This document shows, one piece after another, positions 27,102-35,382 of a stretch of 64,000 nt of DNA. The DNA is from Nocardioides psychrotolerans (GTDB lineage: Bacteria; Actinomycetota; Actinomycetes; Propionibacteriales; Nocardioidaceae). Location: assembly GCF_900113685.1 (NCBI RefSeq), contig NZ_FOQG01000004.1:234479-298478 (forward strand). Reading direction: 5' to 3'. Positions within the stretch are counted from its first letter, which is position 1, and every line of letters starts with the position of its first letter. Under the pieces are notes generated by a model. The model was not told where the DNA came from. It did not search any database and was given only the letters and a program-made list of their open reading frames with translations. The translations under genes were made by a program, and so were the position numbers.

Positions 27102-28922
27102 ATGCCTGTCAATCACGACACGACCTTCGTCGACAATCTCACGCAGAACATGGCGGTGCAGTTCCTCGACCGAGTAGCCGCGTCGCCCGACTCTGAAGCT
27201 TTCCGCTACCCCGTCGGCGACGACTGGACGTCGATCACGTGGAAGCAGACCGGCGAGCGCGTCCGCAGCCTCGCAGCGGGCCTGCTCTCGCTCGGGATCG
27301 GTCCGGAGGAGCGGGTGGGCATCGCCTCCGCGACCCGTTACGAGTGGATCTTCGCCGACCTCGCCATCGTGTGCGCCGGTGGCGCCACGACCACCGTCTA
27401 CCCGACCACCAACTCCGTCGACACGGCCTACATCCTGGGCGACTCGGAGTCGCGCATCGTCTTCGCGGAGGACGACGAGCAGATCGCCAAGCTCAGGGAG
27501 CACAAGTCCGAGCTGCCGCACCTGATGAAGGTCGTGACCTTCGAGGGGACCACCGATGACGACTGGGTCATCTCGATGGACGACCTGGCGGCACTCGGCG
27601 ACGCCCACCTCGCGGCGCACCCCGACATCATCGAGACCACCGCGGCCTCGATCGCGCCCGACCAGCTCGCGACCCTGATCTACACGTCGGGCACGACCGG
27701 GCGGCCCAAGGGCGTGCGCCTGACGCACAAGTCCTGGGTCTATGAGGGCATGTCCATCCAGGTCCAGGGGATCCTCTCCGAGAGCGACCTGGAGTTCCGC
27801 TGGCTGCCGATGTCGCACTCCTTCGGCAAGGTGCTGCTCTCCGCGCAGATGGCCTGCGGCTTCGCTGCCGCCATCGACGGTCGCGTCGACAAGATCGTCG
27901 AGAACTGCTCGATCGTGAAGCCGACCTTCATGGGTGCGGCTCCTCGCATCTTCGAGAAGGCCTACGGCCGGATCCAGACGATGCAGGCTGCGGAGGGTGG
28001 CGCCAAGGAGAAGATCTTCAAGAAGGCCTTCGCCGTCGGCCTCGAGGTCGACCGTCGCAAGCGTGACGGCAAGTCGGTCCCGCTGATGCTCAAGCTCCAG
28101 CATGCGCTCTTCGACAAGCTGGTCTTCAGCAAGGTGCGCGAGCGGTTCGGTGGTCGGGTCCGGTTCTTCATCTCCGGCTCGGCCGCGCTCAACCGCGAGA
28201 TCGCCGAGTGGTTCAACGCCGCCGGCATCGTGATCCTCGAGGGCTACGGCATGACGGAGAACTCCGCCGGTGCCACGGTCAACCACCCCGACGACAACAA
28301 GATCGGCACCGTCGGGCGCGCACTGCCCGGCACCGAGGTCAAGATCGGCGAGGGCGACGAGGTCCTGCTGCGCGGTCCCCACGTCATGAACGGCTACCAC
28401 AACCTGCCCGAGGAGACGGCCAAGACGCTCACCGACGACGGCTGGCTGCGCACCGGCGACAAGGGCAGCCTCGACTCCGAGGGCTACCTCACCATCACCG
28501 GCCGCATCAAGGACCTGTTCAAGACCTCGGGCGGCAAATACATCGCGCCGTCCGCGATCGAGGCCAACTTCAAGGCGATCTGCCCTTACGCCAGCCAGTT
28601 CATGGTCTTCGGCAACGACCGCAACTTCGTCGTCGCCCTGGTCACCCTCGACCCCGACGCGATGGTCGGTTGGGCCGAGGAGAACGATATGTCCAGCGCC
28701 TCCTACACCGACATCGTGAAGTCCGACAAGGCGCACGAGATGGTCGCCGGCTACGTGGAGGAGCTCAACGCGCGCCTCAACCGCTGGGAGACGATCAAGA
28801 AGTGGGAGATCCTCGACCACGACCTGACCATCGAGTCCGGTGAGCTGACCCCCTCGATGAAGGTCAAGCGCAACGTCGTAGAGAAGAACAACGGGGAGCG
28901 GATCGCCGCTTTCTACGGCTGA
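27102..28922 (+). CDS. Long-chain fatty acid--CoA ligase (FadD15-like)
   Basis: The 606-aa AMP-forming ligase has the P-loop-like motif YTSGTTGRPKGV near residue 193, GYGMTENSAG, the GDKG motif (TGDKGSLDSEGYL) and the linker ITGRIKDLFKTSGGKYI. This is the pattern of long-chain acyl-CoA synthetases. It would activate fatty acids for breakdown or lipid synthesis at the membrane. An ATG with CAGGAG 6 bases upstream makes the start certain. A strong hairpin follows the gene. It differs clearly from the FadD19-like ligase at 2224. Confidence 0.93.
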   Translation: MPVNHDTTFVDNLTQNMAVQFLDRVAASPDSEAFRYPVGDDWTSITWKQTGERVRSLAAGLLSLGIGPEERVGIASATRYEWIFADLAIVCAGGATTTVYPTTNSVDTAYILGDSESRIVFAEDDEQIAKLREHKSELPHLMKVVTFEGTTDDDWVISMDDLAALGDAHLAAHPDIIETTAASIAPDQLATLIYTSGTTGRPKGVRLTHKSWVYEGMSIQVQGILSESDLEFRWLPMSHSFGKVLLSAQMACGFAAAIDGRVDKIVENCSIVKPTFMGAAPRIFEKAYGRIQTMQAAEGGAKEKIFKKAFAVGLEVDRRKRDGKSVPLMLKLQHALFDKLVFSKVRERFGGRVRFFISGSAALNREIAEWFNAAGIVILEGYGMTENSAGATVNHPDDNKIGTVGRALPGTEVKIGEGDEVLLRGPHVMNGYHNLPEETAKTLTDDGWLRTGDKGSLDSEGYLTITGRIKDLFKTSGGKYIAPSAIEANFKAICPYASQFMVFGNDRNFVVALVTLDPDAMVGWAEENDMSSASYTDIVKSDKAHEMVAGYVEELNARLNRWETIKKWEILDHDLTIESGELTPSMKVKRNVVEKNNGERIAAFYG

Positions 28923-28971
28923 TCAGGCTGGCCACCGTCTCCTCACAGGGGACGCACAGGCCGCCCGGTTC

Positions 28972-29007
28972 GAATGGGTGTCGGCGGGAGACCGCCGGCA
29001 CCCGTTC
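28972..29007. terminator. Strong hairpin after the long-chain acyl-CoA ligase
   Basis: A 16-bp stem (28972-28987 with 28992-29007, two G-T pairs) closes a GAGA tetraloop and is followed by GTCATTT. This is the longest terminator-like stem in the window and lies 50 bases after the stop codon. Confidence 0.8.
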
Positions 29008-29018
29008 GTCATTTAAGC

Positions 29019-29154
29019 ACCGGCTCCAGCCCGGTCCACGCCACCAGCCTCGAGAGCGACGACGTGTTCTCCGACGGGGTCTCGCTGCAGATGGCCACCG
29101 TCACCGGCTCGGTCGGGCAGGGCTACACGATCTCCCTCAACGTCCCGGTCTGAT
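29019..29154 (+). pseudogene. Possible C-terminal remnant of a secreted protein gene
   Basis: Between the terminator and hemW, one plus-strand frame reads TGSSPVHATSLESDDVFSD, then GVSLQMATVTGSVGQG and YTISLNVPV, up to a TGA at 29152. It is Ser/Thr/Val-rich like a beta-domain C-terminus. It has no start codon with a ribosome site, and a stop codon precedes it. I cannot name the parent protein. Confidence 0.3.
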
Positions 29155-29184
29155 CGTCGATCCGGAGGGTGGGAGAATGGTCCG

Positions 29185-30396
29185 GTGCCGTCCGCCCTGC
29201 CTCCCGGTGACCCGGCTCCAGAGGACGGGTCGCTTCCTGCGCAGGCGCTCGCCGGGTTGGGGGATCGGCCGTTCGGGTTCTACGTGCACGTCCCCTTCTG
29301 CACGGTGCGCTGCGGCTACTGCGACTTCAACACCTACACCGCCGAGGAGCTCGGCCCGGGTGCCTCACGCGTCACCTACGCTGCCTCCGCGGTCGCCGAG
29401 GTACGACGAGCACGCCAGGTCCTGGGCGACGTCGAGGTCCGCGTCGACACGGTCTTCCTCGGCGGCGGCACGCCTACCCTGCTCGCCCCGGCCGACCTCG
29501 GTGCCATGCTCGGCGCGGTCGCCGAGGAGTTCGGCCTGGCTCCCGGGGCCGAGGTCACGACCGAGGCCAACCCCGACAGCGTGAGCCCGGCCGACCTCGC
29601 GGCGCTGCGGGAAGCGGGCTTCACCCGGATCTCGTTCGGCATGCAGTCGGCCGTGCCGCACGTGCTCGCGGTCCTCGACCGCACCCACGACCCGCGTCGT
29701 GTGCCGGACGTGGTGCGGTGGGCCCGCGAGGCCGGCTTCGAGCAGGTCAGCCTCGACCTCATCTACGGCACGCCGGGGGAGTCGCTCGACGACTGGGCCC
29801 GGAGCCTCGACGAGGCGCTCGCGTGCGCGCCCGACCATGTGTCGGCGTACTCCTTGATCGTCGAGGACGGCACCGCCCTGGCGCGCCGGGTCCGCCGCGG
29901 CGAGCTGCCGATGCCCGACGAGGACGACCTCGCCGACAAGTACGACCTGGCCGACGACCGGCTGACCGCGGCGGGGCTGGGCTGGTACGAGGTCTCCAAC
30001 TGGGCACGCGACGACGAGGCCCGGTGCCGGCACAACCTGGGCTACTGGACCGACGGGGACTGGTGGGGCATCGGCCCCGGCGCGCACTCCCACGTCGGCG
30101 GGGTGCGCTGGTGGAACGTCAAGCACCCGGCGGCCTACGCCGACCGGTTGGCCCGCGGCCTCAGCCCGGCCCACGCCCGCGAGGTGCTCGACCCGGAGAG
30201 CCGTCGCGTCGAACGGGTGCTGCTCGAGCTGCGGTTGCGCGACGGCCTGCCACCTGCCGTGCTGGACGCCGTCGGTCTCGCCGCGGTGCCGGCCCTGGTG
30301 GGCGACGGGCTGCTCGAGCCGGTGACGGACCGGCTGGTCCTCACCCGTCGTGGTCGCCTGCTCGCCGATGCAGTCGTGCGCGACCTGCTTCCCTGA
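29185..30396 (+). CDS. hemW: Radical SAM heme chaperone HemW
   Basis: The 403-aa protein has the radical SAM cluster motif CTVRCGYCDF at about residues 38-47, preceded by FYVHVPF as in the HemN/HemW family. GGGTPTLL, RISFGMQS and the C-terminal HemN_C domain follow. It lacks the N-terminal extension of true coproporphyrinogen dehydrogenase HemN, so HemW (a heme-insertion chaperone) is the better call. The GTG start at 29185 follows GGGAGA. Its position between lepA and hrcA is conserved in Actinobacteria. Confidence 0.9.
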   Translation: MPSALPPGDPAPEDGSLPAQALAGLGDRPFGFYVHVPFCTVRCGYCDFNTYTAEELGPGASRVTYAASAVAEVRRARQVLGDVEVRVDTVFLGGGTPTLLAPADLGAMLGAVAEEFGLAPGAEVTTEANPDSVSPADLAALREAGFTRISFGMQSAVPHVLAVLDRTHDPRRVPDVVRWAREAGFEQVSLDLIYGTPGESLDDWARSLDEALACAPDHVSAYSLIVEDGTALARRVRRGELPMPDEDDLADKYDLADDRLTAAGLGWYEVSNWARDDEARCRHNLGYWTDGDWWGIGPGAHSHVGGVRWWNVKHPAAYADRLARGLSPAHAREVLDPESRRVERVLLELRLRDGLPPAVLDAVGLAAVPALVGDGLLEPVTDRLVLTRRGRLLADAVVRDLLP

Positions 30397-30439
30397 TGCA
30401 CTCGACCATGGGGCGGCGCGCAGGGCATAGGCTTCGTCC

Positions 30440-30985
30440 ATGACGCAGGGACCCGAGAACCCGTACGAGCCGAACCAGCCGCACGATCCCTCCAGCGGCG
30501 ACTCGCCCTACGGTGCGACGCCTCCGCCCCCGCCGCCCTACGGCGACCCGCAGGCCCCGCCTCCGTCCTACGAGCAGCCGTCCTACGGCCAGCCGGGCCC
30601 TGACCAGCAGGGCTACGGCCAGCCGGCCCAGCCGCCCTACGGCCAGGCGCCCTACGGCCAGCCGCCCTACGGGCAGCAGCCCTACGCCCAGATGCCCTAC
30701 CAGACCTACGGCGCCGGCCCGGCGGGTCCGGGAGCGCCCTACGGGGTGCACCCGGTGACGGGCATCCCTTACTCCGACAAGTCCAAGGTCGTCGCAGGAC
30801 TGCTCCAGATCCTGGTGCCCTTCGGGATCGGGCGCTTCTACATCGGTGACAGCGGCATCGGGATCGCCCAGCTGCTCGTCACGATCTTCACCTGCGGCAT
30901 CGGCGCGCTGTGGCCGGTCATCGACGGGATCATCATGCTGGCCAGCGACTCCAAGGACGCCAACGGGTTGATGCTCCGCAGCTGA
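30440..30985 (+). CDS. TM2 domain protein with a Pro/Tyr/Gln repeat tail
   Basis: The 181-aa protein has an N-terminal half of about 95 residues made of irregular PYGQ/GYGQP/PPYG repeats. This is followed by a TM2 domain with two membrane helices ([19 protein letters not shown] and [20 protein letters not shown]). The GRFYIGD turn is the TM2 hallmark. Function is unknown. The low-complexity cytoplasmic or surface tail may mediate protein contacts, as in other actinobacterial PYGQ-rich proteins. A 6-bp hairpin at 31001-31015 follows the gene. Confidence 0.88.
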   Translation: MTQGPENPYEPNQPHDPSSGDSPYGATPPPPPPYGDPQAPPPSYEQPSYGQPGPDQQGYGQPAQPPYGQAPYGQPPYGQQPYAQMPYQTYGAGPAGPGAPYGVHPVTGIPYSDKSKVVAGLLQILVPFGIGRFYIGDSGIGIAQLLVTIFTCGIGALWPVIDGIIMLASDSKDANGLMLRS

Positions 30986-31000
30986 CCTGTCGTCCGTCTG

Positions 31001-31080
31001 CCGAGCCCCGCTCGGTGTTCGAGCCGCTCCGTCCGGTGGTCGAGCCCGCCGAGTGCAAGCGAGGCGGCGTCGAGAGGCTG
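31001..31080. repeat. Inverted-repeat-rich intergenic segment
   Basis: The 309-base gap between the TM2 gene and the convergent DUF3097 gene is repetitive. CCGAGC-CCC-GCTCGG (31001-31015) is a perfect short hairpin. A segment at 31033-31073 with GGTGGTCGAGCCCGCCGAG and GCGGCGTCGAG looks like a dispersed extragenic element I associate with Nocardioides genomes; this is from memory, not checked. Copy A of the 128-bp element follows at 31127. Confidence 0.45.
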
Positions 31081-31126
31081 AGGCGAGCTGCGGTCTCGGG
31101 CTTGACCGGCTGACGGCGCCGAAGCC

Positions 31127-31254
31127 GATTGTCGGAAGTTCGAGCCCGAGCGACCAGCGCTGAGCGTGCGTGTCACGTCGTACGGCGCGAACTGCCCGGC
31201 TGGAGTGGCGGACAAGCGCAAGAGTCCCCGGACATCCGGGTAGTCATGCACCCC
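31127..31254 (+). repeat. 128-bp dispersed element, copy A
   Basis: This block matches the reverse complement of 37297-37424 with about 16 differences in 128 aligned bases by my hand count and no gaps. It lies between the convergent TM2 and DUF3097 genes. A frame beginning TTG at 31129 stays open through both copies ([22 protein letters not shown]). However, roughly half of the base changes alter amino acids, so repeat DNA is more likely than a gene. Confidence 0.8.
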
Positions 31255-31294
31255 GGTGCGCAGCCAAGCGCCCCCGCCAGCGAGGACGCGACGA

Positions 31295-32143
31295 TCAGCC
31301 GGAGCCGGTGACGAAGTCGATGAGCTCCTCGACGCGGCCGAGCAGCGCCGGCTCGAGGTCGTCGTAGGACTGCACGCGCGACAGGATGTGCTGCCAGGCC
31401 CGGGCGATGTCGGCCTGGTCGGCGTGGGGCCAGCCGAACGCGCGGCAGATCCCCTTCTTCCACTCGATGCTGCGCGGGACGTCGGGCCAGGCCGCGACCC
31501 CGATCCGGTCGGGCTTGACCGCGGCCCACACGTCGATGAAGGGGTGACCCACGACCAGCACGTGGCGCCCGACGGGGGAGGCGGCGACCTGCTGGGCGAT
31601 CCGGCTCTCCTTGGAGCCGGCGACCAGGTGGTCGACCAGCACGCCGACCCGGCGCTCCGGGCCGGGGTCGAAGTCGCGCAGGTGCTCGACGAGGTCGTCG
31701 ACGCCCTGGAGGTATTCCACGACGACACCCTCGAGTCGCAGGTCGTCACCCCAGACCTTCTCGACCAGCTCCGCGTCGTGGCGGCCCTCGACGAAGATCC
31801 GGCTGGCCCGGGCGACGCGGGCCTTCGCGCCGTGGACGGCGACCGACCCGGAGGCCGTGCGGGTCGGCGCAGCCGGAGCACCCGCGCGGACCGGACGGGT
31901 GAGGATCACCGGCTTGCCCGCGAGCAGGAAGCCGGGCCCGAGGGGGAAGGTGCGCCGGCGGCTGCGGCGGTCCTCCAATGTCAGGGTGTCGAGGTCGCGG
32001 TCGATCGCGACGATCTCCCCGACCCAGTCGGTGGTGACCTCCTCGACGACCATGCCCAGCTCGGAGGGCGTCTCGACCGCCCGGCCCCGCTGGGGGACCT
32101 TCCAGTCACCGGAGAGCACGTCGCTGCCGTAACGGTCGTTCAC
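31295..32143 (-). CDS. DUF3097 domain-containing protein
   Basis: The 282-aa protein shows an N-terminal beta-domain (GMVVEEVTTDWVGEIVAIDRD), then a TOPRIM-like region with IFVEGRHDAELVEKVWGDDLR and GVLVDHLVAGSKESRI, and a C-terminal helical part with IEWKKGICRAFGW. DUF3097 proteins are widespread in Actinobacteria. The EGRHDAE and DHLV acidic motifs suggest nucleic-acid chemistry as in TOPRIM enzymes; the function is not known. The GTG at 32143 begins the conserved VNDRYGSDV. Confidence 0.88.
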   Translation of the reverse strand: MNDRYGSDVLSGDWKVPQRGRAVETPSELGMVVEEVTTDWVGEIVAIDRDLDTLTLEDRRSRRRTFPLGPGFLLAGKPVILTRPVRAGAPAAPTRTASGSVAVHGAKARVARASRIFVEGRHDAELVEKVWGDDLRLEGVVVEYLQGVDDLVEHLRDFDPGPERRVGVLVDHLVAGSKESRIAQQVAASPVGRHVLVVGHPFIDVWAAVKPDRIGVAAWPDVPRSIEWKKGICRAFGWPHADQADIARAWQHILSRVQSYDDLEPALLGRVEELIDFVTGSG

Positions 32144-32194
32144 ACCGACCACGCTAGGCGGCACCGCCGACAGTGGTGGTCTGCCGCGCCGGGC

Positions 32195-32416
32195 TCAGTT
32201 GTGCTGTGACCCGTCTGACTCCTCGCCGTCGTCCGCACTCGCGTCCGGGCTCGCGTCCGGGCTCTCCTCGGCGCTCTTGCCGTCGGTGAGCAGGTCGTCC
32301 ACCGTCTCGCCGTCGTCGAGACCCTCGGCCAGCGGGTTGTCCTCTCCGGGCTGGAGGTCCTCGGGCAGCTGGTCGTCGCCGATGCCGATCTCGGGCTCGT
32401 TCTCGGATTCGCTCAT
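32195..32416 (-). CDS. Small acidic protein, unknown function
   Basis: The 73-aa protein contains about 23 Asp/Glu residues and only one lysine (no arginine), with a Ser/Asp-rich C-terminus. It has no membrane segment and is probably disordered. An ATG start with good codon usage and conserved-looking spacing between DUF3097 and the MBL hydrolase support a real gene. I do not recognise the family. Confidence 0.6.
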   Translation of the reverse strand: MSESENEPEIGIGDDQLPEDLQPGEDNPLAEGLDDGETVDDLLTDGKSAEESPDASPDASADDGEESDGSQHN

Positions 32417-32484
32417 GCTCCGAACCTAGCCCGCGGCCACGACGTCGCGACTCACCCGACGAGATGAGACGACATGAGGAGGAG

Positions 32485-33345
32485 CTAGATGAGCGGTAGG
32501 CGCTTCTGGCTGCGGGGCAGCTGCTCGTAGATGCGTCGTACGGCGGAGCCCAGCCGCTGCGCCGGGAACGGCCACTCGCCGGCCGCCACGGCGTCCTCGA
32601 CCCGGACGCCGCGGGACGCGAGGTCGCGCACGGTCTCGGCCAGGATCCCGATCTGGTTGCGCTGGTCCTCGACGAAGTCGCGGTCGACCACCGCGCCGTG
32701 GCCGGGAACCACGACGCTCGACGAGGTGGTCAGTCCGAGCACGATGTCCAGGGTCAGGGGCCACTCGAGCGGGTAGCAGTCCTCGCCGAAGCCCGGCACA
32801 CCGCCGCTCTCCTCGGACTCCTCGACCAGGTCGCCGGCGAGGAGCACGTCCGCGTCCGGCACCCGCACGACGAGGTCCCCGGCGGTGTGCCCGCGTCCGG
32901 GGTGGACCAGCTCGACGAGGCGGTCGCCGAGGTCGAGCGCCACGGCGGAGGAGAAGGTGTGGTCGGCCGGCACGACCTCGGTCGCGAGGACCTCGTCGCG
33001 GTGGGGGTCGGTCGTGTCGGCGGTGTAGAGCGCCTTGATGCGGTCGCCCGCGGCCAGGGTCTGCTCGGCGGCGGTCTCGTGCGCGTGGATGGGCACGGCG
33101 CCGTAGGCGGCGCGCAGGACCTGGTTGCCGAAGGTGTGGTCGAAGTGCTCGTGGGTGTTGACGATCGCGGTCACCTCGCCGACGCCCAGGGCGCGGATGT
33201 CGTCGACGACACCGCGGGCCGCGAGGCTGGAGGCGTGCGTGTCGACGAGCAGCAGGCCGCGGGAGCCACCCACCAGCGTGACGTTGACGTCGAACCACGC
33301 GTGGCGCGCGACCCAGACCCGGTCGGCGACCTCGAGGAACCCCAT
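32485..33345 (-). CDS. MBL fold metallo-hydrolase
   Basis: The 286-aa protein has the metal-binding motif THEHFDH at about residues 64-70, a further metal histidine in HPGRGHTAGD, an aspartate in LLAGDL and a last histidine in VVPGHG. This is the complete two-metal site of the beta-lactamase fold. The family hydrolyses thioesters, lactones or phosphodiesters; the substrate is unknown. It is separated by 48 bases from the divergent-facing DUF2470 gene region and is probably transcribed on its own. Confidence 0.88.
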   Translation of the reverse strand: MGFLEVADRVWVARHAWFDVNVTLVGGSRGLLLVDTHASSLAARGVVDDIRALGVGEVTAIVNTHEHFDHTFGNQVLRAAYGAVPIHAHETAAEQTLAAGDRIKALYTADTTDPHRDEVLATEVVPADHTFSSAVALDLGDRLVELVHPGRGHTAGDLVVRVPDADVLLAGDLVEESEESGGVPGFGEDCYPLEWPLTLDIVLGLTTSSSVVVPGHGAVVDRDFVEDQRNQIGILAETVRDLASRGVRVEDAVAAGEWPFPAQRLGSAVRRIYEQLPRSQKRLPLI

Positions 33346-33393
33346 CCGCCCAGCGTAGGCGTGCCGGTCGCCCGACCCGTCGGCAGAGCCCGC

Positions 33394-34122
33394 TCAGCAG
33401 AGGCCGGCATGCAGCTCGCGGCGCAGCAGCTCACCGAGCTCGTCGGCGCCGGCTGCGGACCGGGCGAAGGTGAGCGTGCGTGAGTGCGAGCCGGTGAGGT
33501 CGACCCACTGCACCTCGACCCTGTGCGGGCGCAGGTCGACCAGGGCGACGCCCACGACCTGGCTGATCCGGGTGCCGGTGGTGGTGGCGACCGCCTGCCG
33601 CAGCTCCTCCTGGTGGCAGCGGTTGGCGTGCTCGACCGAGCGCTGGAGGTAGCCGCGGTTCAGCTCCAGCGTGGGGGAGCGGAAGTCGTCGAGCGGCACC
33701 CGGCGCTGCTGCTCACGGCGGCCCTCCCCGGACCGCGCGAGCAACGCGAAGGTGAGGCGCATCGTGACGACGTCGCGGACCTGCCCGCAGCAGGCGCAGT
33801 CCTCCCGTGCGGTGGTGTGCAGCGTCCCGGCGAGCGTCAGGGTCGCGTCGCGGTCGGGGGAGCCGCTCGACCCGAGCCCGCTGTGCAGGGTCAGCAGTGC
33901 CCGGGCTCCGCGCGCCGAGGCGTGGGCCAGGTCGGTCCCGGGGGCGCAGGAGAAGGTCGGGTGGCCGCCGAGGTCCTGCATCCCGAGCTCGTCGGTCCCG
34001 GCCAGCACGTCGTCGACGCCGTCCACCACGAGGTGGACCGAGGAGGGACACGCCAGGATGCTGCGGGCCGCAGCGGCCAGGCGCAGGGGTTCGTCGAGCT
34101 GGGTGAGATCGAGCGTGGCCAT
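33394..34122 (-). CDS. DUF2470/HugZ-like protein under an iron box
   Basis: The 242-aa protein ends with a DUF2470 domain (EHANRCHQEELRQAV, then VVGVALVDLRPHRVEVQWVD). The N-terminal half has a CxC-C pattern (ARDCACCGQV region) and a split-barrel-like look. DUF2470 proteins include the HugZ-type heme oxygenases, which break down heme for iron. The ATG at 34122 follows AAGGAG. A near-consensus DtxR/IdeR box lies 24 bases upstream, so expression in iron starvation is likely. Heme degradation itself is inference. Confidence 0.78.
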   Translation of the reverse strand: MATLDLTQLDEPLRLAAAARSILACPSSVHLVVDGVDDVLAGTDELGMQDLGGHPTFSCAPGTDLAHASARGARALLTLHSGLGSSGSPDRDATLTLAGTLHTTAREDCACCGQVRDVVTMRLTFALLARSGEGRREQQRRVPLDDFRSPTLELNRGYLQRSVEHANRCHQEELRQAVATTTGTRISQVVGVALVDLRPHRVEVQWVDLTGSHSRTLTFARSAAGADELGELLRRELHAGLC

Positions 34123-34145
34123 CGCAGGGCTCCTTCGTGGATGAG

Positions 34146-34164
34146 TTAGGCAAGCCTAACCTGC
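34146..34164. promoter_or_regulatory. DtxR/IdeR-type iron box
   Basis: TTAGGCAAGCCTAACCTGC matches the 19-bp consensus TTAGGTTAGGCTAACCTAA at 14 of 19 positions and contains the palindrome TTAGGC-AA-GCCTAA (TTAGGCAAGCCTAA). It lies 24-42 bases upstream of the DUF2470 gene on the minus strand and about 105 bases upstream of hrcA on the plus strand. Position favours control of the DUF2470 gene. Confidence 0.72.
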
Positions 34165-34216
34165 ATAGTCCTGGCGGGGTACAGGAGTCGGTCGCACCCG
34201 CGCCTGCCTAGTAGCA

Positions 34217-34243
34217 TTGGCACTCACCACGACGGAGTGCCAG
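34217..34243. promoter_or_regulatory. CIRCE operator for HrcA
   Basis: TTGGCACTC, nine bases, GAGTGCCAG is the CIRCE heat-shock element (consensus TTAGCACTC-N9-GAGTGCTAA, with a matched change in both arms). It lies 26 bases before the hrcA start, so HrcA should repress its own hrcA-dnaJ-rsmE operon until heat shock. Confidence 0.92.
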
Positions 34244-34268
34244 AGGGACGACGAGCAGCGGAGGCGGC

Positions 34269-35294
34269 ATGCAGGAGGAACGACGACTGGCCGTGCTCCG
34301 CGCGATCGTCGAGGACTACGTCGCCACGGAGGAGCCGGTCGGCTCCAAGGCGCTCGTCGAGCGCCACAGCCTCGGGGTCTCGCCGGCCACGGTGCGCAAC
34401 GACATGGCGGTGCTCGAGGACGAGGGCTACATCACCCAGCCCCACACCAGCGCCGGCCGCGTGCCGACCGACAAGGGCTACCGGCTCTTCGTCGACCGGC
34501 TCACCACGGTCAAGCCGATGAGCGTCGCGGAGAAGCGTGCGGTCTCGACGTTCCTCGACGGGGCGGTCGACCTCGACGACGTCGTGCAGCGCTCCGTGCG
34601 AGTGCTCTCGCAGCTCACCCGCCAGGTCGCGGTCGTCCAGTACCCCACGCTCTCGCGCTCCACCGTGCGCCACGTGGAGCTGGTCGCGCTGGCGCCCCGA
34701 CGGCTGCTCGCCGTCCTCATCCTGAGCACGGGCCGCGTCGAGCAGCGCCTCGTCGACCTCGAGGCCGACCTCGACGACGACGTCCTGGCCGACCTGAGGC
34801 TCCGGGTCAACCAGACCGCCACCGGTCAGGTCATCGCCGACGCCGTCACGGCGCTGCGGGGCCTGGGTGAGCAGCCGCCGACCAGCCCGCTGGCGGTCTA
34901 CGCGGCACCGGTCGTCAACGCGCTCGCCGACGCCATGAGCGACTACCGCTCCGACGAGCGCATCGCGGTGGGCGGCGCCGCCAACCTGGCCCGCTACGGC
35001 GACAGCTTCGACTCGGCCGTGCGGCCGCTGCTCGAGGCGCTCGAGGAGCACGTCGTGCTGCTCAAGCTCCTCGGCGAGGCCACCAGCGGGGGCATGGTGA
35101 CCGTCCGGATCGGTGCGGAGGGTCCCTACGAGCAGCTCTCGGCGACCAGCGTGGTCGCCACGGGCTACGGCCCCCAGGACGACGCCCTCGCGACCCTCGG
35201 GGTCGTCGGGCCGACCCGCATGGACTACCCCGGCACCATGACCGCCGTCCGTGCGGTCGCGCGCTACGTCTCGCGCATCCTCGACGAAGCCTGA
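34269..35294 (+). CDS. hrcA: Heat-inducible transcription repressor HrcA
   Basis: The 341-aa protein has the N-terminal winged helix ([36 protein letters not shown] split by variable residues). A GAF-like domain and the conserved [17 protein letters not shown] and [12 protein letters not shown] segments follow. HrcA binds CIRCE and depends on GroEL to fold. The ATG at 34269 follows an AGCGGAGG site. The CIRCE element upstream gives autoregulation, and dnaJ follows after a tandem-repeat spacer. Confidence 0.95.
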   Translation: MQEERRLAVLRAIVEDYVATEEPVGSKALVERHSLGVSPATVRNDMAVLEDEGYITQPHTSAGRVPTDKGYRLFVDRLTTVKPMSVAEKRAVSTFLDGAVDLDDVVQRSVRVLSQLTRQVAVVQYPTLSRSTVRHVELVALAPRRLLAVLILSTGRVEQRLVDLEADLDDDVLADLRLRVNQTATGQVIADAVTALRGLGEQPPTSPLAVYAAPVVNALADAMSDYRSDERIAVGGAANLARYGDSFDSAVRPLLEALEEHVVLLKLLGEATSGGMVTVRIGAEGPYEQLSATSVVATGYGPQDDALATLGVVGPTRMDYPGTMTAVRAVARYVSRILDEA

Positions 35295-35320
35295 GCCGGC
35301 TCGTCGCCGCCCATCGCATC

Positions 35321-35360
35321 CCCCACCGCCCCACCGCCCCACCGCCCCACCGCCCCACCG
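35321..35360. repeat. Five tandem copies of CCCCACCG
   Basis: The octamer CCCCACCG is repeated five times without change from 35321 to 35360, in the spacer between hrcA and dnaJ. It ends about 10 bases before the dnaJ ribosome-binding region. Such simple repeats change copy number by slippage. Confidence 0.95.
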
Positions 35361-35382
35361 AGACCAGAGAAGGACACCCACG

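Noticed and set aside
30543..30700. Candidate CRISPR-like or minisatellite array in the TM2 gene
   Set aside because: The irregular TACGGCCAGCC-type repeats follow the codons of the Pro/Tyr/Gly/Gln-rich protein tail and have no spacers.
31129..31311. A 60-aa ORF in copy A of the 128-bp element, with a similar frame in copy B
   Set aside because: The frames stay open in both copies, but roughly half of the differences change amino acids and there is no ribosome site, so I treat it as repeat DNA.
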